A stretch of 64,000 nucleotides of DNA from Heloderma charlesbogerti (lineage: Eukaryota > Chordata > Lepidosauria > Squamata > Helodermatidae), in contig JANEZZ010001570.1 in NCBI GenBank assembly GCA_026122225.1, positions 1,674,001-1,738,000 of the forward strand, given 5' to 3'. A program made the translations under genes and the position numbers. Each line of letters starts with the position of its first letter. Positions within the stretch are counted from its first letter, which is position 1. The notes beneath the pieces were generated by a model. The model worked only from the letters and a program-made list of their open reading frames with translations, had not been told where the DNA came from and made no database searches. Below are positions 54,716 to 64,000 of the stretch, piece after piece.

Positions 54716-54836
54716 AGATGGGTGAGAATTTTTTCAGTTCAGTTTTGATAGGAATTTATCAAAATTCAGGAGAGAAAGACCTTGAGGTTTCAGAAATTCA
54801 AATTAGGAGAAAGCAAAACTGACAGATTCACCCATG
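54716..54836. repeat. Diverged hAT-like MITE
   Basis: GATGGGTGAGAATTTTTTCAG at the left and ACAGATTCACCCATGACTA at the right form imperfect inverted ends, related to 17185-17332 and to about 54255-54400. Confidence 0.45.
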
Positions 54837-55129
54837 ACTATTCTGCACCCCACTCCCCCCCACCTTTTACCTCCTCCTCCACCATACAAATATGCCAAAA
54901 TGTTTCTCCTGAGAATGTTCAGGACATCTCTAGAAAAAAGAAAAACCCTATGAAAATACGTCAACATGACTTTAGATCTTATAACAATAAATAAAAAGAT
55001 AGCCTTTAACCACAGTTTATTACATCAGAACCTTAAACTGGGGTTATTCCTAACTATGGTTTGTTGAACAAGTCAGCTTCATAACCCATGCTTTATGTCA
55101 TGCCCAAACTAGCCCATTAACTCATACTC

Positions 55130-55279
55130 TTCTGAATCAGCTCATCCAATGAAACTGAGTGGTGGGAGATTTCAAGACAGATAAAAGGAAGTACGTTTTC
55201 ACACAGTGCATAGATAAACTGGAATTCACTACTAGAAGGTGTAGTGATGGCCACCAACCAACCTAGATAGCTTTAAAAG
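55130..55279 (+). repeat. CR1/L3-like LINE fragment
   Basis: CAGCTCATCCAATGAAACTG, then GTGATGGCCACCAACC and AGATAGCTTTAAAAG match 24340-24480. Cut by a TAGGGAT end at 55280. Confidence 0.65.
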
Positions 55280-56171
55280 TAGGGATAGGCAAAACTGAGA
55301 ATTTCAGTTTTGCTCAGATTCTCATCTTTCTGACCTTGTCCATTTCAGCCTGGCTCCACATCAGTTTTTTGGTTGTTTTTAAAGTATGCACACAAATTTG
55401 TAAGCATTTTTGTGTGTACTTCTAATATATGCATTATTGTATACATATTTTCAAATATAGACATTTTTCTGTGCATTTTTCTTAATGTACACATTTTTTG
55501 CAAGCAATTTCCCGAAGTATAATGCATTTTTATACATTTGTTGTTGTTTAGTCATTAAGTCATGTCCGACTCTTCGTGACCCCATGGACCATAGCACGCC
55601 AGGCCTTCCTGTCCTCCGCTCTCTCCCAGAGTGTGCTCAAGTTCATATTCATTGCATCAGTGATGCTATCTAGCCATCTCATCCTCTGCTGTCCCCTTTA
55701 CCTTTTGCCTGCAATCTTTCCCAACATCAGGGTCTTTTCCAGGAAGTTTTCTCTCCGCATTAGGTGGCCAAAATATTTGAGCTTCAGCTTCAGTATCTGT
55801 CCTTCCAATGAGCAGTCAGGGTTGATTTCCTTTAGGATGGACTGATTTGACCCCCTTGCAGTCCAGGGGACTCGTAAGAGTCTTCTCCAGCACCACATCG
55901 AAAGCATCAATTCTTTGACACTCAGCCTTCCTTATAGTCCAGCTCATGCAGATGCAGCCATACATTACGTGGGAAAACCATAGCTTTGATTATCCGAACC
56001 TTTGTCGGCAAGGTGATGTCTCTGCTTCTTACTATGCTGTCTAGGTCTGCCATAGCTTTCCTCCCAAGGAGCAAGCGTCTTTTAATTTCATGGCTACAGT
56101 CACCGTCTGTGGTGATCTTGGAGCCCAAGAAAGTAAAATCTGTCACTGCTTCCATTTCTTCCCCTTCCCTT

Positions 56172-56672
56172 CTATATGCCAGGAAGTGATGGGGCCAGAT
56201 GCCATGATCTTAGTTTTTTAATGTTGAGTTTCAAACCAGCTTTTGCACTCTCCTCTTTCACCCTCAACAAGGGGCTCTTTAGATCCTCTTCGCTTTCTGC
56301 CATTAGGGTGGTATCGTCTGCGTATCTGAGGTTGTTGATAATTCTCCCGGCAATCTTAATTCTGACCTGTGATTCATCCAACCTGTTGTTTCTCATGATG
56401 TACTCTGCATATAAGTTAAATAAACAGAGCAACAATATACAGCCTTGTCGTACTCCTTTCCCAATTTTGAACCAATCAGTTGCTCCATGTCCGGTTCTTA
56501 CTATTGCTTCTTGACCCTCGTACAGGTTTCTCAGGAGACAGGTAAGGTGGTCTGGTATTGCCATCTCTTTAAGAATTTGCCAGAGTTTGTGGTGATCCAC
56601 ACAATCAAAGGCTTTAGCGTAGTCAATGAAGCAGAAATAGACATTTTTCTGGAATTCTCTTGCTTTCTCCAT
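56172..56672 (-). pseudogene. BovB ORF2 reverse transcriptase core
   Basis: A 166-codon frame containing DYAKAFD, RQGC and YADDT in order. The catalytic aspartates are kept, but the frame is severed from both neighbours. Confidence 0.9.
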
Positions 56673-56791
56673 GATGCAGCGAATGTTGGTGATTTGATGT
56701 CTAGTTCCTCTGCCTCTTCAAAACTCAGCTTGTACTTCCGGTAGTTCTCGGTTCACATACTGCTGAAGCCTAGCATGTAGGAGTTTGAGCA

Positions 56792-57577
56792 TCACCTTGC
56801 TGGCATGTGAAATGAGCGCAATTGTACAGTAGTTTGAACACTCTTGGCATTGTCCTTCTTTGGCATTGGAATGTAAACTGACCTTTTCCAGTCTTGTGGC
56901 CACTGTTGAGTGTTCCAAATTTGTTGGCATGATGAGTGCAGCACTTTAACAGCATCATCTTTTAGGATTTTAAATAGCTCAGCTGGAATACTGTCATCTC
57001 CGCTAGCTTTGTTGTTACTAATGCTTCCTAAGGCCCACTTGACTTCACTCTCGAGGATGTCTGGCTCAAGTTCAGTGACCGCACTATCATGGCTATCAGG
57101 GACATTCAGATGTTTCCTGTATAGTTCTTCTGTGTATTCTTGCCACCTCTTCTTAATTTCATCTGCTTCTGTTAGGTCCCTGCCTTCTTTGTCCTTTATC
57201 ATGCCAGTCTTTGCACAAAATGTTCCCTTAAGATCTCCGATTTTCTTGAAAAGATCTATAGTCTTTCCCATTCTATTGTTTTCCTCGATTTCTTGGCATT
57301 GTTCATTTAAGAAGGCCTTCTTGTCTCTCCTTGCTATTCTCTGGAACTCTGCATTCAGCTGGATATATCTTCCCCTTTCTCCCTTGCTTTTCGCTTCCCT
57401 TCTTTCCTCAGCTACTTGTAAAGCCTCATCAGACAGCCACTTTGCTTTCTTGCATTTCTTTTTCTTTGGGATGGATTGAGTTGCTGCTTCCTGAACAATG
57501 TTACGGACCTCCGTCCATAGTTCCTCAGGCACTCTGTCTCTCAGGTCTAATCCCTTAAATCGATTCCTCACCTCCAC
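56792..57577 (-). pseudogene. BovB ORF2 linker and start of reverse transcriptase
   Basis: A 261-codon frame, lysine-rich (IPKKKKCKKAK), including KKRWQEYTEELY and ASGDDSIPAELF. The frame ends in residues without family sense near 56830, which marks a frame break. Confidence 0.88.
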
Positions 57578-58030
57578 TATTCATAAGGGATATGATTTAG
57601 GTCATACCTGAATGGTTTAGTGGTTTTCCCTACGTTCTTCAATTTAAGCCGAAATACATAATTTCCAGTATTATATACATTTTCAACCACACTTTCCTCT
57701 AACGTATGCATTTTTGGATTGGAGAACTGTATCACAAAATCCAGTGTGAATTTAGGGGCACAACTGCATTTCAGTTTCAATGTGAAAGCTGTGCAAAAAT
57801 CCCCAAATCTGTGGAAATTTCCCCAATAAACTAAAGTGGGGCTGATTTTAAAATGTGCACAAATTTGGAAATTTGTGCAAATTGAACAGGGAAAGTTAAG
57901 CAAATCAAACACAAGCACATGTTTTGTAATTTGCAAACATTTTTGGGAGACACGTTCTCGCACTTGCATTGGGGTTGTGAACAGGACATGCCTATATATT
58001 TTGCGAGCAGAAATTTCTCATACATCCCTA

Positions 58031-59219
58031 ACAACTACCCTGATATAATTTTTCTCGGGGAAAATGCTGCAGAAACATAATGGACACCAAAGAAGTGAGC
58101 ATGTAGTTGTTACTTTATCAGTGCTAAAAATCTGATCAACATTGACCAAAATCAGTGGCTGAATAATACTGTCTGTGTATCTGAGGTTTCTAATTATTAG
58201 GCTATTCTTTGCCTTCATTACATTCCAGTACTCTTAGTGCATTTGAGTTTACTGTTTGTGTTGCCCTATTTTAAAAGAGAATTTGCTATACTCACTGAGG
58301 ATAGGAAACCTAGCAAAAGATGGCATAACATTTACATGAGATAGAACTTACTAGTATTGCACAAAATGTTCAGATGCTATTTTCACTGCCAGAATTTTCC
58401 AAGTGTGCCTCAGTTTAGAAGTAGTTACACGTTTGCTGACCACATCGCTCTAGAATCCTTCTGTTGGATGAATTTGTATTGCATGCTATCAGAAAGTAAA
58501 TGCCCATCAGCTCACTGGAATATGCATATATTTGATTTAAGTATTGCCCGCCTCTTCCAGAAAATCTGCATTTCCACTAATGGATGTACCCTTCACAGAC
58601 ACAGACTATGTCAGAGGATTGGTTCCCAAATAAGCTGTGTTCTCATTAATAAACCCCTCCGCCAGTTGGAATCATAACCACTGAACCCAAGGGTTCAGTA
58701 AAGCAACTTGCTTCCCTTTTCAGTGAAGCAAGTTAAAGGTCTGTGTCCCAGAGGTAATGCCAAGATACCCTGGGGGGCAGAGCCAATGAGACCATAGCAG
58801 CTCTTGGAAACCCTTTCAAGCTGCAAATGTAGCCTTCATAAATATGTAGCCATAGGGCAAAACCTCCCAAGCTACCCTGCCTGGAAAAATTACTGTAATA
58901 ACCTATCCCTCGATATTGTTAGTGCCTGCTACAAAGCTTCTGATCTGAACATCTTGGGCTGTCAGGCTTACATTAGCTTTTGTGCAAACCTAGCTCCTTT
59001 AATATATTCAGCTGGGTGAATTCAAGGAAGGCAGCAAAGAAATATCTTTGAAATGTTCCATGGCTACAATAACATGGCCAACATAATCTCTCCGGTCTGT
59101 AAAATAAATGTATGGCTAGGTTTCTCCCATGGTGAACCTTTCTTGTGAAAGGGAGCCCCTGTGGCCATCTCTATATTTAATGTAACTATAATGATAAAAT
59201 AATAATCACTTTCAAGTTA
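58031..59219. other. Non-coding stretch
   Basis: No gene or element recognised. GAGGTTTCTAATTATTAGG near 58180 echoes BovB weakly and is probably chance. Confidence 0.35.
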
Positions 59220-59399
59220 TAGGGATGTGCGAACTCACCCCCGTCTGGGTTCTCTAGATGCCCACTTGGCCCCTGGCCCTGCTCACTGGTCCCTGGACTG
59301 TGCTAGAGCCCCTCCCACGCTCAGCGAGCAGCCTGCACTCCCCCCAGTGGCCTTGTCGAGCTCCACAGTCACCATTTTAAAAAATAATAAAACGGTGAC

Positions 59400-59660
59400 C
59401 ACAAAAATGTGCATGTTTTTGTATGCGCAAAAATGTGTGTTCTTGCAAATGCACATATTCTCATGTGTGAAATGTGCATTTTTGTGAAGGCACACATTAG
59501 TGTGTGTGTGAAAATGTGCGTTTTCTGGAAAATGTGCATTTTTGCACATACACAAATATGCACACTGGCAGAAATGTCCATTTTTGCATACATGAATATG
59601 TGCATTCGCAAATATGTGCATTTTTTTGTGCATAAATTTGTGCATTTTTCTGATCGCACT
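59400..59660. repeat. Degenerate tandem array, TGTGCATTTTTG type
   Basis: About a dozen imperfect copies of AAATGTGCATTTTTG, in both orientations. The array leaves several frames open on both strands, which is a composition effect. Confidence 0.7.
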
Positions 59661-59711
59661 TTTATTTCTCCAAATATGGCAACCGTGCAGCTCGCCGGTC
59701 GCCGCTGCCGC

Positions 59712-60617
59712 TAGGGATGTACAAAAGTCACTTACCTTTCTGCAGATTATGTTGATGGGGGGGAGGCGTTTCGTCCCTCCCCCCAGAATCCTTGACGCTG
59801 GGGAGGTGATCCATTCCTCCCCCCTGGAATCCTCCACGGCTGGCTGTGCTCTGCGGCAGCTCCGCAGAGCAGCCGGCCAGGCCCAGGCCAGAGCCGTCTG
59901 CAGCCGGATTTCTGGCCGCGGAGGGATCTGGGTAAAAAACAAACAAAAACAAACCGCGTACGCAAATGGCGGCAGCTACGGCCGCCACCATTTGCGTTCC
60001 TTATTTTTGGCCATCTTAATCTACGTAAATATTTACGTAGACTGTGATGGCGAAAATAAAGGGGAACGCAAATAGCGTAGCGGGCGCTATTTGCATCCCT
60101 TTTTGATTCACTGTTTTAGCCTACGTAAATATTTACGTAGGCTAAAACGGTGAATCAAGAAGGGACACAAATAGCACCCGCTACACTATTTGTGTTCCCC
60201 TTTATTTTCGTCGTCATAGTCTACGTAAATATTTACATAGACTAAGACGGCCAAAAATAAGGAACGCAAATGGCGGTGGCCGTAGCCGCCGCCATTTGCG
60301 TACGCAGTTTTTTTTTTACCCAGCTATGATAGGCTATGTAAATCTTTACGTAGCCTATCACGTGGTTTTTTGTTGTTGTTGTTTTTACAAGACAAGACTG
60401 CAAATGGTGGCGGCGGCGGCAGCCGGTCGGAAGACCAGCTGCCGCAGCCGCCACCAGAGCCACCACCGCCCGGAAGATCCACCCCAGGTAAATCTCATCC
60501 CGGGGGGGATCCGCGGGGGGGCGGGGGGGCAGGCTGTTCCGCCACGGAGTTCGGGGGACTGAATGCACTGGCATTCGGCCTCACTGAGATCCGTGGCGGA
60601 ATTCTCTGACATCTCTA
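59712..60617. mobile_element. hAT palindromic element I, 906 bp
   Basis: TAGGGATGTACAAAAGTCAC (59712, type 2 end) to TTCTCTGACATCTCTA (60617, type 1 end), flanked by GCTGCCGC (59704-59711) and GCTGCTGC (60618-60625), 7 of 8 bases. It has the end order of E and F, reversed. The core (59955-60365) is a nested palindrome centred near 60129. Outward donor-like motifs are at 59730-59737 (minus) and 60485-60493 (plus). Confidence 0.92.
59955..60365. repeat. Nested palindrome array of hAT I
   Basis: From 59955 (CGTACGCAAATGGCGGC) to 60303 (GCCGCCATTTGCGTACG) the sequence is one imperfect palindrome of about 350 bp. Within it are sub-palindromes at about 59957-60000, 60008-60052, 60063-60100, 60106-60152 (the centre), 60158-60200, 60203-60250 and 60260-60303. 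A further GATAGGCTATGTAAAT unit follows at 60323-60362. Confidence 0.92.
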
Positions 60618-61263
60618 GCTGCTGCCACAGTGAGTTCAGGCCATTTGCCGAGCACAGGCAGGGGGCGAACAGGGGCAGGGACTCAGTGAGCAGAGCTCAG
60701 GTGTGCAGGCAGGAACGGGTCCACTGGATTCCCATACTGAATCAGGTGCCTGTGCCATCCCTACTTCAGGCCAAAATTATACATAAATCTAACCATATGG
60801 ATTTATGTGCAAGAAAGATTCATCATAGAAAAATAATAGGGAAATGTCACCATGTGGTAACTCACCGCCCCTCCCCATCAGTCTAAATTGCATTTACAGT
60901 TGAAGAAATCACAGAATCTTTGGTCCATGAGAAACCAATTGAAGATCCTCTGAGCTGATGGCCACTTGTGTACCAACTAGGGATGCTGGAGAAATTTGAG
61001 ATGGATTAAAATGAGTTCAGATTTCTAAGAATCCGACCTGCAGAATCCACCACGGACCTCCCTCCTCAGACTGAGCTGAGTCCATGGACTTTCAGATTTT
61101 TATTTTTATTCTTACTTTCCCAACATTTACAAAAAATTATTCGTAGGGAAATATGTAAGTTTCTGCTGAGACTGAAAAATATATGCTGGGAGAAGTTGAA
61201 TGGAATGGGTGACAATATGCAAAATGCTATTTACTAATGTTAATTATGTAAATTGTTGTGAAC

Positions 61264-62027
61264 TAGGGATGTCAGAGAAATCCGCTGCAGATTCAAATGA
61301 GGCCGGATTCTCCTCCAAAGGTGTACGGATTCCCCACCGTCTGTTCTGGTGGGGAATCCTTGGGGAGGGGGAGGCAATCCATTCCTTCCCCCCGGAATCC
61401 TCCAGAGAGGTTCCGTTCCACTCAGATTCTGGGTGGAGGACTGGCTTGGGGGCACTTACCTGCCCTCCTGCCAGCCAGAGCCATTTGCCTCCTCCTTGTC
61501 CCTGCCAATTGCCTTAAAAAAAAGTCTTAAAAAAAAAAGACGATCGGGAAGATCTGCCCATAGACTTATACACAAATAGACTCATGAATCTTGCATATAA
61601 GTCTATGTGTCCATAGGCTTATATGCAAGATTCACCGCTCTATTTTGCATGTAAGTCTATGGGCACATCCTGCTGATCACATGTGCCCATAGACTTATAT
61701 GCAAAATAGACCCGTGAATCTTGTGTATAAGTCTATGGACACATAGACTTATACTCAAGATTCATGACTCTATTTGCATATAAGTCTATAGGCACATCCT
61801 CCCGATCGCCTTTTTTTTTTTTTTAAGACATGGCAATCGGCAGGGACAGGAAGGAGGCGAATGGCTCTGGCTGGCAGGAGGGAAGGTAAGCAGCCCCCAA
61901 GCTAGTTCCCCCCCCCGAATCCAAGCAGAGTGGAACCACTCTGGAGGATTCCAGGGGGGAGGAACGGATTGTCTCCCCCCCCACGGATTCCCCACTGGAA
62001 CAACAGTGAGGAATCCGTACACCCCTA
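61264..62027. mobile_element. hAT palindromic element J, different core, perfect 8-bp duplication
   Basis: TAGGGATGTCAGAGAAATCC (61264) to CCGTACACCCCTA (62027), flanked by identical TTGTGAAC at 61256-61263 and 62028-62035. The left tip is type 1. The core (61500-61835) is palindromic but has no TACGTA units. Outward donor-like motifs are at 61454-61461 (minus) and 61882-61891 (plus). No transposase. Confidence 0.94.
61500..61835. repeat. Second type of nested palindrome, core of hAT J
   Basis: Centred near 61677, between TGCTGATCAC and ATGTGCCC. The arms carry ATAGACTTATATGCAA and its inverse several times, with sub-palindromes at about 61587-61633 (GAATCTTGCATATAAGTC...) and 61708-61765 (GAATCTTGTGTATAAGTC...). 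Bounded by an A-run on the left and a T-run on the right that pair with each other. Confidence 0.9.
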
Positions 62028-62183
62028 TTGTGAACCCTCTTACAGAATTATTTATGTATTTTTCCACCTAGTGGGGAAAAAAAATCGAATCTGTCTGTGA
62101 ATGGATGCCAAAACGAACACTTCACAATCCATGAAACACACATGGGACAGATTTCACAAAATCCGGGCATCCCTAGTGCCAAC

Positions 62184-62600
62184 TTACTTCCATATGCAAG
62201 ATTAAATCTTCAACCCAAGCTGCTGAAGGATCAAAAAGGACATTTGCAGCAGGATGTGATGCCTTAGATGTTAGCTTTACATGCACGGTCAAGATGCTTC
62301 ATGTGAATCAGTCCAGGAGAAAACATTGGTTTAGCCTTTCTGAAAATCCATTTATTAATGATATTATTGCAGGTTAAACTGTAGATTTTTTTTCTCAGTT
62401 TCTCTCTAGTCTGTTGCTCTCTTGTTTCATCAGTCTTTGTAACAATGAAGCCTAGCAACATTTACCCCATGTAATCTAAACTATAATTCAGAGCCAGTTC
62501 ACACAGGCAAGGCGGCATATATGCTCAAGGCTTCATGAAGGGCCTTCCATCCTCTGATGGGTGAATGAGGTGTTAACAAGGCTTTCAGGCTTTACAATTG
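62184..62600. other. Non-coding stretch
   Basis: No recognised gene or repeat. Confidence 0.35.
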
Positions 62601-62609
62601 TTTATATTA

Positions 62610-62832
62610 ATTTCCAGAGAGTTAGTCTGTTGCAGGCAGCAAAAAATATATGCAGGGTATATATACTTATCAACTTAGATGATGCTCTGGTGTATCTGAA
62701 AAGTAGACTGTGGCCTGCCAAAGCTTCTGCCATTATATACACTTATAAATGTTTTTGTTTCCATTCCACTTTTTGTTGTTTCCACTGCAAAAAGAGACTA
62801 ACATGACTGCCCCTCTGGAATACAGTTATTAG
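62610..62832. repeat. Interspersed repeat, GAGTTAGTCTGTTGCAG type
   Basis: GAGAGTTAGTCTGTTGCAGG at the left and GAGACTAACATGACTGCCCC at the right are imperfect inverse blocks of a repeat type common in reptile DNA. The class is uncertain. Confidence 0.45.
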
Positions 62833-63120
62833 ATCCTTAGAATCCCAAAGGCTAGTTCATACATGAAACCAGGATTTACTAGAGCAAATCCCACAGTGTC
62901 AAATTTGTTGATGTCTTCTAATTCAGTGGCTTTAGGTTGGAGTTTCCCATGAAAATGGACTATGGTGACTTTAAAGTCTGCTACTAAATCTTCTGGTAGA
63001 AAGAATGCTCTGCCACTGTGTACTATATGTCCCATAATTGCCATTAACATCTTCACAAAAGTTGGTTGCTTTCCATATGGCATCTAAGCCAGATATGCAA
63101 TTAACAATACAACTAACCAA
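62833..63120. other. Unassigned sequence with an 84-codon minus frame
   Basis: The frame at 63083-62829 contains HSGRAFFLPEDLVADFKVTI. I recognise no family. It may be part of a repeat or an old exon, but nothing at its edges decides. Confidence 0.3.
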
Positions 63121-63124
63121 GAAC

Positions 63125-63205
63125 CGGGACTGATGAAGGACTCGGTGGTAGAGTATATGCTTTGCATAAAGAAAGTCTGGAGTTCAATCCCTGCCATCTC
63201 CAGAG
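63125..63205 (+). repeat. tRNA-derived SINE head
   Basis: GGACTCGGTGGTAGAGTATA, then GGAGTTCAATCCCTGCCATC, match the SINE at 6146-6345, followed directly by the GGA tract. Confidence 0.7.
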
Positions 63206-63281
63206 AGGAGGAGGAGGAAGAAGAAGAGGAGGAGGAGGAGGAAGAGGAGGAAGAGGAGGAGGAGGAGGAGGAAGAGGAATC
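63203..63281. repeat. (GGA/GAA)n purine tract
   Basis: About 75 bases of pure purine on the plus strand, which explains the poly-serine frame on the minus strand. Confidence 0.95.
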
Positions 63282-63339
63282 ATCTAGCATGTGATGTGAA
63301 AAACACATGAGACAAGAATATTAAACACAGTAAAACAGT

Positions 63340-63560
63340 AAACAAAGCTAAATTAAAAAGATGTGTCTTCACACGTTTTCTAAAAGCCAAGGGAGTGTGG
63401 GAAATCGTAGCTCTTGAGTGGACACATTCCACAATTTGGGAGCAACATAGGAGAAAGCCCTTTCAGACGTGCCAGGCAAACAGGTGTTTGCAGGTACTGG
63501 TGTGTTATAAAGGGCCTGTCCTGTAGATCTTCATAACCATAATGGAAGTGCATAATGAGA
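63340..63560 (-). repeat. Probable L2-type LINE fragment, minus strand
   Basis: GTGGACACATTCCACAATTTG and GGAGAAAGCCCTTTCAGACG resemble the inverse of the L2-type C-terminal end. Weak. Confidence 0.4.
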
Positions 63561-64000
63561 CAGGTAGTCCCTTAGAGTTCATCTAACATAGTTGGGCGGG
63601 GGGGGGGATTATACCGTGGCATTTCTAATTTTGTAAATGCCCTCCTCCAATGTTATAATATTTTCATCTTTAAATTACTTTTCAACATCTATTTCTTACA
63701 TTTTCAACTGTATATTGGTGGTTTTCCTCTTTAATGAATAAAAATCCATGGGAAGATTTATGAAATGGGTTTGCTCTGGGATAGTGAATACAGGCACATA
63801 GAGGTTTATTTTGGGAGCTCCACATTGTTTGGCTCAATAGGCTGTTGCCTTTGTACTCTTTACAGATCAGAACACTAGATCAACTGTTTAGATTAAAAAG
63901 ATAGTGGTAAGGCTAGAGCATTAAATGCATAAGAGATGTATACATACTGCATACAGCCTGAAACCCATTAAACAGTTTGGAATCACTAGGACACTTGCTT
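63561..64000. other. Non-coding stretch
   Basis: A G-run at about 63595-63608, otherwise AT-rich unique sequence without a recognised feature. Confidence 0.35.

Larger units (their letters stand above)
55538..57648 (-). mobile_element. BovB (RTE) LINE, 2.1 kb, 5'-truncated, minus strand
   Basis: The 3' tail TTGTTGTTTAGTCATTAAG lies at 55538 and the 5' truncation near 57648 (after CAATTTAAGCC). Reading the minus strand there is a linker region (57577-56792, with KAKWLSDEALQVAEERREAK), then KASGDDSIPAELFKILKDD and PMPKKDN (reverse transcriptase boxes 0-1), FCFIDYAKAFDCVDH, GVRQGCILLLCLFN, NNLRYADDTTLMA (YADD catalytic box, 56172-56672) and the C-terminal part. At least four frame breaks separate these. 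The endonuclease domain is missing. ATACAT near both borders may be the target duplication. Confidence 0.94.
55280..58030. mobile_element. hAT-like element carrying a BovB insertion
   Basis: The left end TAGGGATAGGCAAAACTGAG (55280) and right end GAAATTTCTCATACATCCCTA (58030) face each other. The flanking hAT parts are 55280-55537 and 57649-58030 and hold degenerate GTGCATTTTT-like repeats. BovB sits between them. No matching 8-bp duplication was found (TTTAAAAG left, ACAACTAC right), so the pairing of these two ends is an inference. Confidence 0.55.
59220..60763. mobile_element. Probable outer hAT-like element N hosting element I
   Basis: The left end TAGGGATGTGCGAACTCACC is at 59220. A degenerate array of TGTGCATTTTTG-like units covers 59400-59660. 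After the nested element I, sequence continues from 60618 to GTGCCATCCCTA at 60763. The flanks TCAAGTTA and CTTCAGGC do not match, so the outer borders are tentative. Confidence 0.5.
60978..62175. mobile_element. hAT element K, hosting element J
   Basis: TAGGGATGCTGGAGAAATTT (60978) to CCGGGCATCCCTA (62175), flanked by GTACCAAC (60970-60977) and GTGCCAAC (62176-62183), 7 of 8 bases. Its ends match the 403-bp element at 7793-8195. Element J with its duplication sits inside at 61264-62035. Confidence 0.88.

Noticed and set aside
59283..59942. 219-codon minus frame rich in cysteine, histidine and methionine
   Set aside because: Arises from the TGTGCATTTTTG array, which leaves several frames open on both strands.
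60323..60362. Rho-independent-style terminators at palindromes next to T-runs
   Set aside because: The sequence is eukaryotic, and the T-runs pair with A-runs on the other side of the large palindromes.
63084..63308. Poly-serine protein on the minus strand
   Set aside because: Produced by the GGA/GAA purine tract.

Overview
The window looks like repeat-dominated, probably intergenic or intronic DNA of a vertebrate, most likely a squamate reptile (lizard or snake). The basis is three minus-strand BovB LINE copies, CR1 and L2-type LINEs (one CR1 tail ending in ATTCTATG repeats), tRNA-derived and MIR-like SINEs, a 5S-rRNA-headed SINE and many hAT miniature elements. I found no host protein-coding exon I could defend. 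The only long open frames belong to an endogenous retrovirus and a LINE.

Layout. 1-4.3 kb: five non-autonomous hAT elements with palindromic cores; three of them interrupt a Tc1-type transposon (868-3186). 4.3-13 kb: SINEs, another hAT, a solo LTR inside a SINE, and a CR1 3' end. 13-26 kb: two more palindromic hATs, LINE fragments, small hAT MITEs, a BovB tail and the 5S SINE. 26-35 kb: mostly unique sequence plus a GC-rich chain of hairpins at about 30.2-30.5 kb. 35.0-37.6 kb: a compositionally abnormal stretch that may be an assembly error patch lying over an L2-type LINE. 40.7-48.6 kb: a nearly complete, young gamma-type endogenous retrovirus with both LTRs, a tRNA-His primer site, gag (one internal stop), pol (one frame break) and an uninterrupted env. 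50-58 kb: two further BovB copies, a large palindromic hAT, a second solo LTR and a hairpin MITE. 59-62 kb: two hAT-inside-hAT nests.

The most unusual theme is the hAT group whose ends begin TAGGGATG. Three copies have perfect 8-bp target duplications (1112-1985, 3460-4295, 61264-62027) and one has 7/8 (59712-60617). Their interiors are palindromes built from smaller palindromes; at least two unrelated core sequences share this architecture. Nearly all recognised ends also carry an outward-pointing match to the vertebrate 5' splice-site consensus. Nothing here suggests an operon-like working set: the elements act independently and the map is mainly a record of successive insertions.
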